64,000 nucleotides of DNA. Source: Alteromonas ponticola. GTDB lineage: Bacteria > Pseudomonadota > Gammaproteobacteria > Enterobacterales > Alteromonadaceae. The translations under genes and the position numbers were made by a program. Of the stretch, positions 15,749 to 25,243 are shown piece by piece (position 1 is the stretch's first letter; every line of letters starts with the position of its first letter). The notes under the pieces were generated by a model. It was not told the origin of the DNA. It did no database searches and was given only the letters and a program-made list of their open reading frames with translations. Where the stretch lies: NCBI RefSeq assembly GCF_012911815.1, contig NZ_JAATNW010000005.1, positions 310,001 to 374,000 on the forward strand, read 5' to 3'.

Positions 15749-17965
15749 ATGTCAATAAAAATGAGGGATCAGATTCAAGCCACCATACTTGATGATGAGA
15801 CCATAGATTTTGCGCACTATTGGCAAGTATTTAAACGCTACGCAGGCCGTATCGTATTACTGGCGGTATTGTTTACTGTTCTGGTAGGCTTGATAGTAAT
15901 GAAAATGACGCCCCAATACACGGCATCTGCTTCACTGCTTATTGAGTCACAGCAGGCGAATGTTACCTCTATTGAGGAGGTATATCGCACCGACACGACG
16001 CGTAAAGAATACATGCAAACACAGTACGAGATTTTGCAGTCGCGGCAAGTTGCTGAGCGTGCGGTTGAAGAACTGGATTTAGCCAATAATCCCGAGTTTT
16101 TGCCATTTGAAAAAGAGCAGTTTGTGCTGCTTGATAAAGTTAAGGCCTGGGTGAAGAAAAATGTCTCATTTATTCCCCAGCGTGAAAAGCCTCAGTTGTC
16201 TGAAGAGGCGCGGGCGATAAACCGCAATAACGCGGCAGTCAATAAATTAATGAATTCGGTGTCGCTATCATTGGTAGAAAATACCCAGGTCATCGAAATT
16301 CGTGCGATCAGCTCCTCTCCCGAACTTGCAGCGCAAATTGCCAATACCATGGGCGATGTTTATGTTGAAAATTACCTGCAGGCAAAAGTCGACATGACCG
16401 CCAAAGCAACCTCGTTCCTTAACGAAAGCATGGAAGGGTTGCGTGACAAGCTGGCGGCAGCGGAAAAGAAGCTGGCTACTTTTTACGAGAAAAATCAGTT
16501 GGTCAATTTATCTAATGGGGTTGTTGGCCTTGCTGCGACCGAACTGGAAGAATTAAGTAACCAGCTTATCATCGCCCAGGATACATTAAAAAAGAATCGT
16601 ACGATTTATAATCAAACTCAGCGTAATGGTACCGATTACAATGCACTTGCTCGCCTGCCAGAGGTATTGAATCACGCAAACATTCAAAATGTGCGTAAGC
16701 AAGAAGCGGAAGCACTGCGGCGGGTGTCAGAATTGAACAATGTGTTTGGGCCAAAGCACCCAAAAATGGAAGCGGCCAATGCTGAATTAAAATCTGTGCG
16801 TGATACGTTACAAAGCCAGATCCATGATTTAATTTCCAGTATTACCACGCAATATCAGGCTTCACAAGACAGGGTCGCTGATTTACAGGAAGAAGTCGCC
16901 ACAGCGAAAGCTGAATATCGTCGTGTTTCAAACCTGGAAAACAAACGTCGCTCCCTACAGCGTGATGTGGATATTAACCAGCAGCTTTATGAGTCGATGT
17001 TTCAGCGTTTAAAAGAAACCAGTGAGCTCAGTGGGTTCAAATCGGTAAACGCACGCATTCTGGATCCAGCGGTAGCACCTAACAACCCCACCAAGCCGAA
17101 TAAAAAACTGTTAGTCAGTGCAGCCTTTGTCATCAGTTTTGGCTTTGGTATTTTGCTGGCTTTCATGCTTGAAGCCCTCAACAGTGGTGTGCGTTCAGTA
17201 GAGGATGTAGAGAAAAAACTGGGACAGCGAATGCTGGGGCTTATTCCGCTGATCAGTCGTCGACGCAAACAGGATATCCCGCTGCGTTCCTACTTCGACA
17301 ACAAATTCCACCAATTCTCTGAGGCGGTCAGAACCTTACGTACCAGTTTGTCATTAATGAATATCGAGAAACAGAATCAGGCAATTTTGATCACCTCCAG
17401 TGTGCCCAAGGAAGGTAAAACGACGGTTTCAGTTAATCTGTCATTTGCGCTGGGTCAATTAGATAAAACGATTTTAATTGATGCTGACTTGCGTCGACCC
17501 GCTGTGGGCAAACGGTTTGGCGTGCCAAACTATCAGCCGGGTCTGTCCAACCTGATCATGAAGACGCACTCGTTTAAAGAGTGTCTGGTCCATGATGAAC
17601 AGTCTGGGGTCGATCTGATTTGTGCGGGTACGATTCCATCTAATCCGCAGGAGCTGCTGGCCGGTGATGGTTTTCGCGCATTGATCAATTATCTGAAGAA
17701 AAACTATAAATATGTGGTGGTCGATACAGCGCCAACACAGGCGGTAAGTGATGCAATGGTGGTCTCTAAGGCCTGTGATTCGGTTATTTATGTGGTACGC
17801 GCAGACAGTACCAGCGAAAAAATGATAACCAATGGTCTTGGCCGTTTCCTTCAGGTGGGGCATCGGGTTGATGGGGTTGTGTTGAATCAGGTCGACTTAC
17901 GTAAGTCAGATGTCTCCGAACGCTACGGTGGTTTCTATGATCAATATGGATACAACAATAATTAA
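15749..17965 (+). CDS. Wzc-like chain-length determinant and tyrosine kinase
   Basis: 738 residues from the ATG at 15749, preferred because GAGGAT lies 9 bases before it; an in-frame ATG at 15716 lacks a ribosome site. Order: short cytoplasmic N-terminus, membrane helix about 35-53, a large periplasmic Wzz domain with long coiled coil (about 60-440), second helix about 454-474 preceded by the proline-rich VAPNNPTKPNK, then the cytoplasmic BY-kinase. Walker A is SSVPKEGKTT (about 550-559) and Walker A' is ILIDADLRRP (about 575-584). The tail has a tyrosine cluster at 726, 730, 733 and 735, the autophosphorylation site in this family. Controls polymer length and export with the OPX protein and is presumably dephosphorylated by the adjacent CpsB-type enzyme. 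Confidence 0.93.
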   Translation: MSIKMRDQIQATILDDETIDFAHYWQVFKRYAGRIVLLAVLFTVLVGLIVMKMTPQYTASASLLIESQQANVTSIEEVYRTDTTRKEYMQTQYEILQSRQVAERAVEELDLANNPEFLPFEKEQFVLLDKVKAWVKKNVSFIPQREKPQLSEEARAINRNNAAVNKLMNSVSLSLVENTQVIEIRAISSSPELAAQIANTMGDVYVENYLQAKVDMTAKATSFLNESMEGLRDKLAAAEKKLATFYEKNQLVNLSNGVVGLAATELEELSNQLIIAQDTLKKNRTIYNQTQRNGTDYNALARLPEVLNHANIQNVRKQEAEALRRVSELNNVFGPKHPKMEAANAELKSVRDTLQSQIHDLISSITTQYQASQDRVADLQEEVATAKAEYRRVSNLENKRRSLQRDVDINQQLYESMFQRLKETSELSGFKSVNARILDPAVAPNNPTKPNKKLLVSAAFVISFGFGILLAFMLEALNSGVRSVEDVEKKLGQRMLGLIPLISRRRKQDIPLRSYFDNKFHQFSEAVRTLRTSLSLMNIEKQNQAILITSSVPKEGKTTVSVNLSFALGQLDKTILIDADLRRPAVGKRFGVPNYQPGLSNLIMKTHSFKECLVHDEQSGVDLICAGTIPSNPQELLAGDGFRALINYLKKNYKYVVVDTAPTQAVSDAMVVSKACDSVIYVVRADSTSEKMITNGLGRFLQVGHRVDGVVLNQVDLRKSDVSERYGGFYDQYGYNNN

Positions 17966-17980
17966 AGGCAGGCCAGGCCT

Positions 17981-18700
17981 GTGATTGATATTCACAGCCA
18001 TATTATTCCCGGCATAGATGACGGCGCCAGAAGCATGGAAATGGCGCTGTCGATGGCGCGTCAGACCGAGCAGGCGGGCGTAACGCATCTGGTGTGCACA
18101 CCACACATACACTGGGGTTACTTTGATAATAGTGTAGAAACAATTCGCCACGGCTTCGAGCAATTGCAGGGGGAAGTTGAAAAAGCGGGTATTCCATTAG
18201 GCCTCTCGTTTGCCGGCGAGGTCAGAATTAATGAGATGGTGCCAATCTGGCTTAAAGATGCGCAGTTACCGTTTTTGGGAAAGTGGAAAGGGCGCAACGT
18301 ACTATTATTAGAAATGCCCCACAGCCATGTACCCGGCGGGCTGGACCAACTGGTCAGGTGGTTGTTAAGCGAAAATGTGCAGCCACTCATTCCTCATCCA
18401 GAGCGTAATCGCGATATTCTTAAAGCCCCTGAAAAAATTCAATGGTTGCGAAACCTCGGCTGTATGCTGCAGGTTACTGCCGGCGCTTTTACCGGCACTT
18501 TTGGACACAATGTGGAGTCATTGGCCTTTACCATGCTGGCGAACAATCAGATTGATTTGGTCGCCTCTGATACCCATGATACCCAGCGACGACCGAACGA
18601 AATGGGTGGGGCGCGGCAATTAGTAAAACAACATAGCGGTGAAGAAATCGCCCAGCGTTTATTTAATGACACGCCTGCTGGCATCGTGTTTCATGACTGA
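17981..18700 (+). CDS. CpsB/CapC-type tyrosine-protein phosphatase
   Basis: 239 residues, GTG start. A PHP-fold metal-dependent phosphatase: N-terminal metal motif DIHSHIIPGIDDG (3-15), then CTPHIHWGYF, LEMPHSHV, PLIPHPERN and the late motif LVASDTHDTQRRP. These enzymes remove phosphate from the tyrosine tail of Wzc-like kinases. It is 15 bp after the kinase gene, so it is the fourth gene of the export operon. Its 3' end overlaps the convergent O-antigen-ligase-like gene by 10 bp. Confidence 0.9.
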   Translation: MIDIHSHIIPGIDDGARSMEMALSMARQTEQAGVTHLVCTPHIHWGYFDNSVETIRHGFEQLQGEVEKAGIPLGLSFAGEVRINEMVPIWLKDAQLPFLGKWKGRNVLLLEMPHSHVPGGLDQLVRWLLSENVQPLIPHPERNRDILKAPEKIQWLRNLGCMLQVTAGAFTGTFGHNVESLAFTMLANNQIDLVASDTHDTQRRPNEMGGARQLVKQHSGEEIAQRLFNDTPAGIVFHD

Positions 18701-20166
18701 ACAGCCCCCTTGCGGGTGATGGTGTCAGCACAATAGGCCAGTGCCATTACCACCGCCAACAGAGCATTGTTGGCAGGCCCTTGCATCGCATGTGTAAAGG
18801 CACTGATGATAAGTGTACCCGTTATTACCGTTATACAAACAAAACCAATACCATTACTGGATGCACGCGTTTCAAGGTACAAAGCGTAAATGGCCGCGCG
18901 CAATGCCAGCAAAAGCAGCCCTAAGTAAAACAAAGCGCCGACGATACCCTGCTCAACTATGCGCTGATGCCAATCGCTTTTCTGTTCATTCACCAAATAA
19001 CCGCTCCAATGTTTCAAGATGGAATGATGAGAATCCTTCACGGTCCCTCCACCTGTGCCAAATACAGAGAGCAATGATAAAAAATTGGCCGGAGATTTTG
19101 TGTCATTTACTGCTATCACTGACTGGCGGTCACGTTCGTTTTCTGCCAATACCACTTGTAAGCCATAGTCGGGTGAAAAATGGCGCTTGAATTCGCTATC
19201 GGTCAGTGCCCAGTTAACCCCAAACGAAAGCGTTATCAGGTTGAACGCAACCAGCCAACCTAAAAACCACCGGTACCTGAGTGAATGGAGGGTAAATTGT
19301 TTAAATGCGATTAAGCCGACTAGAACCAGGCTGCTGGAGCACGTCAGAATGATAACCACGTGCTGGGACAGTAAAAGCCCTACAAAAAGGATCGGAATGG
19401 TGAGTCGGATTGCGCCCTTAGGACTGAAAATATACATGATCCAGCGCCTAAAGCGCGCGCGTACGGTTTTGGTTTTGCGGGACTGCAGGGTGATCAGTAA
19501 AACACCTAGCATACAGCAGATAGCCACAAATACGCAGTAAGCGTACTGTTCAGGAAGCAGAAATGTGCCCGTGGCTTTAGACGGCACGGGTAAATCGAAA
19601 ATAGGGCTGAATGACGCGTTAGCAGTAAGCAGAAAACTGCCATACAGTACCTGAAAAACACCTGCCACACCTAACGTCACAATAACAATTATCATCCGCT
19701 TGGCCGTGGTCACCAACATAATCGCCAGCATGAAGATGGCCATGAACACCAGCGTCTGATGCAAGCCTAACACGGTTTGCGCGGGGTTAACTGACAGCGT
19801 TCGCCATGTTTGATCACTATTTGACAGGGTTAAAAGTGTTCCATTTAACGTATACCTGATCAGTTCATCAGGCAATGGGATCAACTGTACCAACTGCCAG
19901 AGAATAATTAGCAACCAGCAACTCATTGCAGACCACGCGTGGCGTAGTTTCAGTGCGCAGGGTTGGGGGGTTAGCAGGTAAGTGGCTGCAGTAATACACC
20001 AGACGGTCAGAGTAAGTCCTGACCATCCCCACGATAGGGTTGCACCCAGAGGTAACGGTAAGCTGAATAGTGTCATCAGCAGCAAGGCAAAACTGACGCG
20101 TTGCCAAAACTGACTTGTATTTATCGTAATGGAAGCGGGCGCAGATTGGGCGGAATACAGGGTCAA
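18691..20166 (-). CDS. O-antigen ligase/polymerase-like membrane protein
   Basis: 491 residues with about 11-12 hydrophobic helices and one long polar periplasmic loop (about 330-410) containing FGTGGGTVKDSHHSILKHWSGY, written here as two parts FGTGGGTVKD and SHHSILKHW. This topology, with the conserved H in the large loop, is that of the Wzy_C family, which covers O-antigen ligases (WaaL) and some polymerases. It is alone on the minus strand inside an otherwise plus-oriented locus and overlaps the CpsB gene tail to tail. With a second Wzy-like protein at 21710 in the same locus, one probably polymerises and the other ligates or modifies. Sequence alone does not settle which. Confidence 0.8.
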   Translation of the reverse strand: MTLYSAQSAPASITINTSQFWQRVSFALLLMTLFSLPLPLGATLSWGWSGLTLTVWCITAATYLLTPQPCALKLRHAWSAMSCWLLIILWQLVQLIPLPDELIRYTLNGTLLTLSNSDQTWRTLSVNPAQTVLGLHQTLVFMAIFMLAIMLVTTAKRMIIVIVTLGVAGVFQVLYGSFLLTANASFSPIFDLPVPSKATGTFLLPEQYAYCVFVAICCMLGVLLITLQSRKTKTVRARFRRWIMYIFSPKGAIRLTIPILFVGLLLSQHVVIILTCSSSLVLVGLIAFKQFTLHSLRYRWFLGWLVAFNLITLSFGVNWALTDSEFKRHFSPDYGLQVVLAENERDRQSVIAVNDTKSPANFLSLLSVFGTGGGTVKDSHHSILKHWSGYLVNEQKSDWHQRIVEQGIVGALFYLGLLLLALRAAIYALYLETRASSNGIGFVCITVITGTLIISAFTHAMQGPANNALLAVVMALAYCADTITRKGAVQS

Positions 20167-20556
20167 ATCAGATCGCTTTCTTATACTTTTGATCTGTTTA
20201 CTGATTTACCGTCCGGCTGGATTACTAATACCCATCTCACGCCAATGCCATTGGGTATAACATCCGTTACTTATAGATAACAGGTCTTCGCTGACCTAGG
20301 CGGTGAAGATAGGCGCTGCTACAAAGTTGATATATGATAAAGCCGCGTAAGTGGTAACGCCTTGCTTATCACCGGCAAAAGTTTTCACTATAAAGAAAAC
20401 TTCTGGCACAGAAAATGAATAATATTTAACGTTGTACAATTGAATACGCACGGTGGTGAAGCTGTTTGGAACACACGTTAAAGCAGCTTTACGTCCCCAA
20501 CCACCACCGCTTGCGTACTCAATCCTGATGTAGAAAGTCTGATAGGGAAAGTCCTC
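20167..20556. other. Intergenic region with imperfect inverted repeat and a small frame
   Basis: 390 bp between the divergent ligase-like and glycosyltransferase genes. An inverted repeat ATACCCA, 17 bases, TGGGTAT (20228-20258) is flanked by GGAT and ATCC (20219-20265). Most of the rest is covered by a minus-strand frame described separately. No ops or JUMPstart element was seen. Confidence 0.5.
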
Positions 20557-20565
20557 ATGCCGCAC
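20296..20565 (-). CDS. Possible small protein of 89 residues
   Basis: An uninterrupted minus-strand frame of 89 residues fills the gap. Its amino-acid use looks protein-like: balanced hydrophobic segments such as VPEVFFIVKTFAGDK and ALSYINFVAAPIFTA, no stop-rich or low-complexity stretches, and plausible codon choice. GGAAG lies 8 bases before the ATG. Against it, the start overlaps the glycosyltransferase start by 9 bp, no signal peptide or known motif is visible, and I recognise no family. It may be a decayed gene, a real small protein, or a fortuitous frame. Confidence 0.3.
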   Translation of the reverse strand: MRHEDFPYQTFYIRIEYASGGGWGRKAALTCVPNSFTTVRIQLYNVKYYSFSVPEVFFIVKTFAGDKQGVTTYAALSYINFVAAPIFTA

Positions 20566-21726
20566 ACTTCCAAGCCCGTCGTTTTCATTATCAATTCTCT
20601 GGAAGGCGGTGGAGCTGAAGGCGTAATGTGTCGGCTACTCAGTATTATGAAATCCTATTTTCTCAGTCAGCAAACTAAGGTCTTTCTGGTATTGCTGGAT
20701 GACGTGCAACAGGATCACCAAGCACCCGATTACGTGGAAAAGGTGGTACTCAATTCTAAGGGTAGCCTGCTAAAAGGGCTTACTCTTTTACAGTCGACTC
20801 TGAAAAAAATACAGCCTCAATTTTGCTTTAGTTTTTTAACCCGAGCGAATGCGTTAAATGTACTGTTGTCAAAGCGTGTAGGCTATCAGGCATTCATCTC
20901 TGAACGGGTAGCGACCAGCAGTCACTTTGCGCATGGACTGAAAAGTCTGATCAGCAAAGCCTTGGTGAGAGTCACTTATCCGAAGGCCAACACCGTGGTT
21001 GCCTGCTCTGCCGGAGTAGCGGCAGATTTGGTGACTAATTTTGCAGTACCACAAGATAAAGTGTCTATTCTGTACAACCCATATGACATGGATGAAATTG
21101 CTAGCAAGGCGGGTGAAACAGTAGCTGATTTGCCGCACAAACCCTACATTATTGCCACCGGCAGGTTGGCTGAAATTAAAAACTTCTCACTGCTGATTGA
21201 TGCGTTTGCTAAGTCGGCAACATCATACGATTTGGTCATTTTAGGGCAGGGTGAACTTGAACAAAAACTGAAGACTCAGGCAAATCAGGCCGGCATCGGA
21301 GATCGCGTGCATTTTGCTGGTTTTAAAACCAACCCATACCCTTACATCCGGCATGCCCAATTTTTCGTCTCCACCTCTAATGCGGAAGGGTTTCCCAATG
21401 CTATTGTAGAGGCGATGTGTCTGGGTAAGGCCATACTGGCCACAAATTGTGAATCTGGGCCTGCAGAAATCATTGCTGACGAGTATCCTCTTTCATTAGA
21501 TAACTTTGCTACGAAAAAATTCGGCTGTCTGAGTCCGGTCAATGATGTGGAAAGTTTCACCAAAGGACTCAACTTTCTGAGCAACGAACAAAAGCAAGCG
21601 CACTACGGCGAATTAAGCCAAAAGCGTGCAAAATCATTTAGTAATGCTATTTTTGAGCGTAAAGTAATCGGCATTATTGAAGGTCACGCTGATAAAGAGG
21701 CGACAGCATATGTTCACGCTGGTTAA
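20557..21726 (+). CDS. Glycosyltransferase family 4
   Basis: 389-residue GT-B enzyme. The N-terminal glycine loop NSLEGGGAEGVMCRLLSIM and the C-terminal donor-binding domain with YIIATGRLAEIKNFSLLIDA, VILGQGELEQKLK, FAGFKTNPYPYIRHAQFFVS and SNAEGFPNAIVEAM (the E-x7-E motif) are typical of the retaining family GT4. GGGAAAG lies 7 bases before the ATG. It adds one sugar of the repeat unit on the cytoplasmic face. Its end overlaps the start of the polymerase-like gene by 17 bp, so the two are coupled. Donor and linkage are not deducible. Confidence 0.88.
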   Translation: MPHTSKPVVFIINSLEGGGAEGVMCRLLSIMKSYFLSQQTKVFLVLLDDVQQDHQAPDYVEKVVLNSKGSLLKGLTLLQSTLKKIQPQFCFSFLTRANALNVLLSKRVGYQAFISERVATSSHFAHGLKSLISKALVRVTYPKANTVVACSAGVAADLVTNFAVPQDKVSILYNPYDMDEIASKAGETVADLPHKPYIIATGRLAEIKNFSLLIDAFAKSATSYDLVILGQGELEQKLKTQANQAGIGDRVHFAGFKTNPYPYIRHAQFFVSTSNAEGFPNAIVEAMCLGKAILATNCESGPAEIIADEYPLSLDNFATKKFGCLSPVNDVESFTKGLNFLSNEQKQAHYGELSQKRAKSFSNAIFERKVIGIIEGHADKEATAYVHAG

Positions 21727-23032
21727 AATTGTCTTCGCGCTGCTCAGCGCGTTTTTGGTATACAGGGCTATTTCTCGACAGTGTAATAAATATTTAGCCT
21801 TTGTGGTGGTCGCGCTATGGTTACGCTTTACGCTTTCTGCCTTCCACAATGTCACTTATGATCCCCTTTTTGCGGGATTTTCGATTAATGCACTAGCGTC
21901 AATTGGTATCGCGTTTGCCGGTTTATTATTGCTTCCGCGCAAAGTCATCGCGTTACGCTCATTGTTGTGGTTATACATTTTTTTAGCGTGCATTGTGGTG
22001 AGCGGGATCGTGAACATGCGTACCATGGGGCTAATTAACGTGATGGTCAAATGGACTGTATTTTTAGTCATCGCGGGTGCGCTATTTATGGCGATTCGAA
22101 AAACCGGCAAAGATTTGGCCCTGCGAAAGGTTTTGGTTGCATTCTTTTTGCCGGTGTCATTGCAAATTATGTCCGTGCTTTTAGGGGAAGTGAAAGCCAC
22201 AGAAGCTGATGGTTCTGCCAGTTACATTGGCGGTTACAACCATGAAGCTGCGTTTTCGATGATCATCGCCAGCTTTACCCTGGTGGTGGGGCTGTTATCA
22301 TCAAAAGCTATCCGTTATCGGGCGGCGCTTTTTGCCCTGGGGTGTGTTTTGGTAGTTCTGGCGAATTACCGTACCTCAATTCTGGCAATTTTACCGATGA
22401 CAGCCATGTTTGCCTTTTCACTTATTGAAGCCAAGGTTGCCAATAAACATAAACCTGTTTTTTATGTGCTGTCGCTTTTTGGTATCGGTTTAGCTTTTTT
22501 GGCCTTGTCTTACACAATGCAGGACCGCTTTGGCGATATTTTTGTGTTCCTTAGCAGCTGGCAGGATTTGATCAAAGCACCGGAATATTATTCAGAAGCA
22601 GAAAAAGACATATTTTCCGCCCGCGTTTATATCTGGAGTTTGTACATTCACGCCTACCTGTTAGCCGACCCGATTAATCAGATTTTCGGGATGGGACCAG
22701 AGGCGTGGAATGGGGTTTTCAAAAAATACGCGCACAACACCTATGTGTCCTATTTATACGAATATGGAGTGGTTGGGCTGCTGGCCTTTCTCACAGCGGT
22801 AGGTAGCTTTCTTATTCAGGCATTTAAAACCAAAGACCGCAAGTTTGCCTGGTTGCTTTTTTCATCAATGATTGGCTTTTTAATAATGAATCTGGCCACT
22901 ATGCCACTGTGGAATATTGAGGGATTGTTGCTTTATGCATTACTTATTGGTGTCACCATCTCGCCAGTGAATGGGGTTAGAAAAACGGCATTAAAAACTT
23001 CAGGGGTTTCTACAAATCTGGCGCGAAACTAG
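21710..23032 (+). CDS. Wzy-like polysaccharide polymerase
   Basis: 440 residues from the ATG at 21710 (MFTLVK, with GAGGCG upstream); the frame extends 11 codons further up, but that start lies deep in the preceding gene. About 10-12 hydrophobic helices and a large polar loop near 290-345 containing YSEAEKDIFSARVYIW and GMGPEAWNGVFKKYAHN. The pattern matches O-antigen/EPS polymerases of the Wzy_C superfamily. It sits between two glycosyltransferase genes in a plus-strand run, the usual place for a polymerase. Low sequence conservation in this family means the assignment rests on topology and context. Confidence 0.82.
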   Translation: MFTLVKIVFALLSAFLVYRAISRQCNKYLAFVVVALWLRFTLSAFHNVTYDPLFAGFSINALASIGIAFAGLLLLPRKVIALRSLLWLYIFLACIVVSGIVNMRTMGLINVMVKWTVFLVIAGALFMAIRKTGKDLALRKVLVAFFLPVSLQIMSVLLGEVKATEADGSASYIGGYNHEAAFSMIIASFTLVVGLLSSKAIRYRAALFALGCVLVVLANYRTSILAILPMTAMFAFSLIEAKVANKHKPVFYVLSLFGIGLAFLALSYTMQDRFGDIFVFLSSWQDLIKAPEYYSEAEKDIFSARVYIWSLYIHAYLLADPINQIFGMGPEAWNGVFKKYAHNTYVSYLYEYGVVGLLAFLTAVGSFLIQAFKTKDRKFAWLLFSSMIGFLIMNLATMPLWNIEGLLLYALLIGVTISPVNGVRKTALKTSGVSTNLARN

Positions 23033-23099
23033 CAAGCTAATCGCTAATTGTGAAAAAAATTTAAGCCTGGTCAATGTGGATCGGCGAGTGGGGTAGAGT

Positions 23100-24230
23100 A
23101 TGAAAGTGTGTGCAGTGGGTCTTAGGGGGATTCCGGATGTCATGGGCGGAATCGAGTCTCATTGCCAACAACTTTACCCAAGAATGGTTAATGACAATGT
23201 AGCCATCACCGTCATCGGACGTTCTCCTTATCTACCTAAACATCCGGCTACCTATCGGGGCGTAGAAGTTCGTTCGGTATGGGCAGTAAAAAACAAATTC
23301 CTGGAAACGATTCTGCATACGTTTCTCGCCATCCTTTATGCGCGCTTTTTCGTTAAACCGGACGTACTGCATATCCACGGTATCGGTCCGGCGTTGTACA
23401 CGCCCTTGGCTAAGTTGTTAGGTTTTAAAGTTATCGTAACGCATCACGGCGCAGATTATGATCGTCAAAAGTGGAATGGATTTGCCAAAGGCATGCTCAA
23501 GCTGGGCGAATCAATGGCGGTGCGCTTCGCAGACAAAACCTTGGTAGTGGGGCGCTCGTTGACATACAAGTTGAGACGACGGTTTAATAAACACGCGTCG
23601 AGGATTGTGTTTGTTCCCAACGGCGCACTTACCGGCGTGGATGAGCACTTAAACGCAGACAAACTCCCCAAAGATTTGGCGATAAAGGCGGGAAGTTACA
23701 TCCTTGCGGTGGGGCGCCTGGTGCCAGAAAAAGGCTTTCACGACTTAATTGACGGTTACCGCAAAAGTAAAACTGAACACAAGCTGGTTATTGTGGGTAA
23801 TGCTGATCATGAGGATGAATATTCCACCAGTTTAACTGCCCAACGTTCCGGTAATGTGATTTTTGCGGGCCGCCGCCAAGGCGATGAACTCAATGCCTTA
23901 TACAAATTTGCCCGGGTATTTGTTTTGCCTTCTTACCATGAAGGGTTACCCATTGTAGCGCTGGAAGCGATCAGCGCGGGGACACAGGTAATCGTGTCTG
24001 ACATTGACCCCAATTTGGATATTGGCCTTCCCTCGGATTGTTATTTTCCTGTTGGCGATATTTCGGCATTGGCAGATAAACTGACCAGATTGGACAAGCT
24101 TAAATTAGAATTGGATAAGGATGCGTTTCTTGCCCGGTTTAATTGGGACGAAATCGCGCAGGAAACCAGAGTGCTATTTGAACAAACGCTGACCAAGCTT
24201 AAAGCGCAGCGACACGCGGTGAAAGAATGA
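23100..24230 (+). CDS. Glycosyltransferase family 4 (DUF1972-like N-terminus)
   Basis: 376-residue GT-B enzyme. The N-terminus VCAVGLRGIPDVMGGIESHC is the form found in rhamnosyl- and related transferases that act on polyprenyl-linked sugars. Later motifs are THHGADYDRQKW, VGRLVPEKGFHDLIDGY, IFAGRRQGDELN and PSYHEGLPIVALEAIS with the E-x7-E pair. It overlaps the next gene start by 4 bp (ATGA), hence translational coupling. Specific donor unknown. Confidence 0.87.
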   Translation: MKVCAVGLRGIPDVMGGIESHCQQLYPRMVNDNVAITVIGRSPYLPKHPATYRGVEVRSVWAVKNKFLETILHTFLAILYARFFVKPDVLHIHGIGPALYTPLAKLLGFKVIVTHHGADYDRQKWNGFAKGMLKLGESMAVRFADKTLVVGRSLTYKLRRRFNKHASRIVFVPNGALTGVDEHLNADKLPKDLAIKAGSYILAVGRLVPEKGFHDLIDGYRKSKTEHKLVIVGNADHEDEYSTSLTAQRSGNVIFAGRRQGDELNALYKFARVFVLPSYHEGLPIVALEAISAGTQVIVSDIDPNLDIGLPSDCYFPVGDISALADKLTRLDKLKLELDKDAFLARFNWDEIAQETRVLFEQTLTKLKAQRHAVKE

Positions 24231-25213
24231 GCCACAAACGTCATCTTTATCTTTATCCGTTTGAACACAGCAATGCATTCGTTGCTCGCACCAAGCAGGC
24301 ATTTTGTGAGTTAGGCTATGTGCCCCGCTCATTTAAACAGCTATTTGGTGTGCACAATCTGTTTCACCGAAAAGATAATGCAGTGGTGCTGAACTGGTAT
24401 GAAGACCAGCCTTTTCGCAAAGGGTTGAATACAATCACCCGGCCCATGTTTGTTGTTAGCTTTTTTTTCACCCTGCTCGCAATGCGATTGTTCAGCAGCA
24501 ACGTGGTGTGGGTCAGACATAATTTCAAACCGCACAATGTGGCTAAAGCATCGCTGCTTTATCGTGTGGTCATCAGCATGCTGCAAAAGATCGCGAATAA
24601 AGTGGTCACCCTTGAGGCGACGCCAGAGATTAAGGCTGCAGTGGTTAAACATCCTTTATACAAGGATGATGCACATCTGCTTGCAAAGATACATGCCGGT
24701 CACCAACAGCACCGGTCTATCGATTATCTGTATTTTGGCTCAATTAAGCCGTATAAGCGTCTTGATGCGCTGTTAGCAGTATGGCCGCAGGATAAAAAGC
24801 TGGTTATTGCAGGTTATTGTTCTGATCACAATCACGCTGCGGAGTTACGCCAACTCATTCGAGCAAGGCATCTTCAGGTTACCTGGAATAATGCGTTTCT
24901 GAGTGATGAAGAGCTTGAAAGTACGGTTACCAATACCCGGTTTGTCATTTTGCCACACGATGACAATGCGATGATATCCTCAGGCACGTTTTATTATGCA
25001 CTAGGTCTTGGCGCTAATATCATCTGCTTTGATTCAGCCTTTGCCAGAGAAAAAGCGCGTGCCTTTGAGTTTGTAAAAATCGTCGATCGGGAGCGCCTTG
25101 CTACACAGCTGGATGCCATAGAATACGTAACGTCCTGTGATGTTTTAACCAGTGCTTATCAGCACTATAACGAAAAAGCCATCGCCGATTCCTGGCGACC
25201 TGTACTTACCTGA
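24227..25213 (+). CDS. Probable GT-B glycosyltransferase
   Basis: 328 residues. The N-terminal half has a hydrophobic segment near 73-90 (MFVVSFFFTLLAMRLF), a HNFKPHNVAKAS motif and VTLEATPEIKAAV; the C-terminal half has YLYFGSIKPYKRLDALLAVW, LVIAGYCSDHN and VILPHDDNAMISSGTFYYAL, where the Rossmann-like donor site normally lies. This resembles GumK/GT4-like enzymes with a membrane-associated acceptor domain, but the classical E-x7-E motif is not clear. It follows the previous transferase with a 4-bp overlap and ends the plus-strand run before the minus-strand sulfotransferase. Confidence 0.72.
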   Translation: MSHKRHLYLYPFEHSNAFVARTKQAFCELGYVPRSFKQLFGVHNLFHRKDNAVVLNWYEDQPFRKGLNTITRPMFVVSFFFTLLAMRLFSSNVVWVRHNFKPHNVAKASLLYRVVISMLQKIANKVVTLEATPEIKAAVVKHPLYKDDAHLLAKIHAGHQQHRSIDYLYFGSIKPYKRLDALLAVWPQDKKLVIAGYCSDHNHAAELRQLIRARHLQVTWNNAFLSDEELESTVTNTRFVILPHDDNAMISSGTFYYALGLGANIICFDSAFAREKARAFEFVKIVDRERLATQLDAIEYVTSCDVLTSAYQHYNEKAIADSWRPVLT

Positions 25214-25243
25214 GTGACCTGCTTTAATCGTCTGCGCGAGGTT

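Noticed and set aside
20228-20258. ATACCCA/TGGGTAT inverted repeat as an integron attC or dispersed repeat
   Set aside because: No integrase or gene cassette nearby, and no second copy seen in the window.
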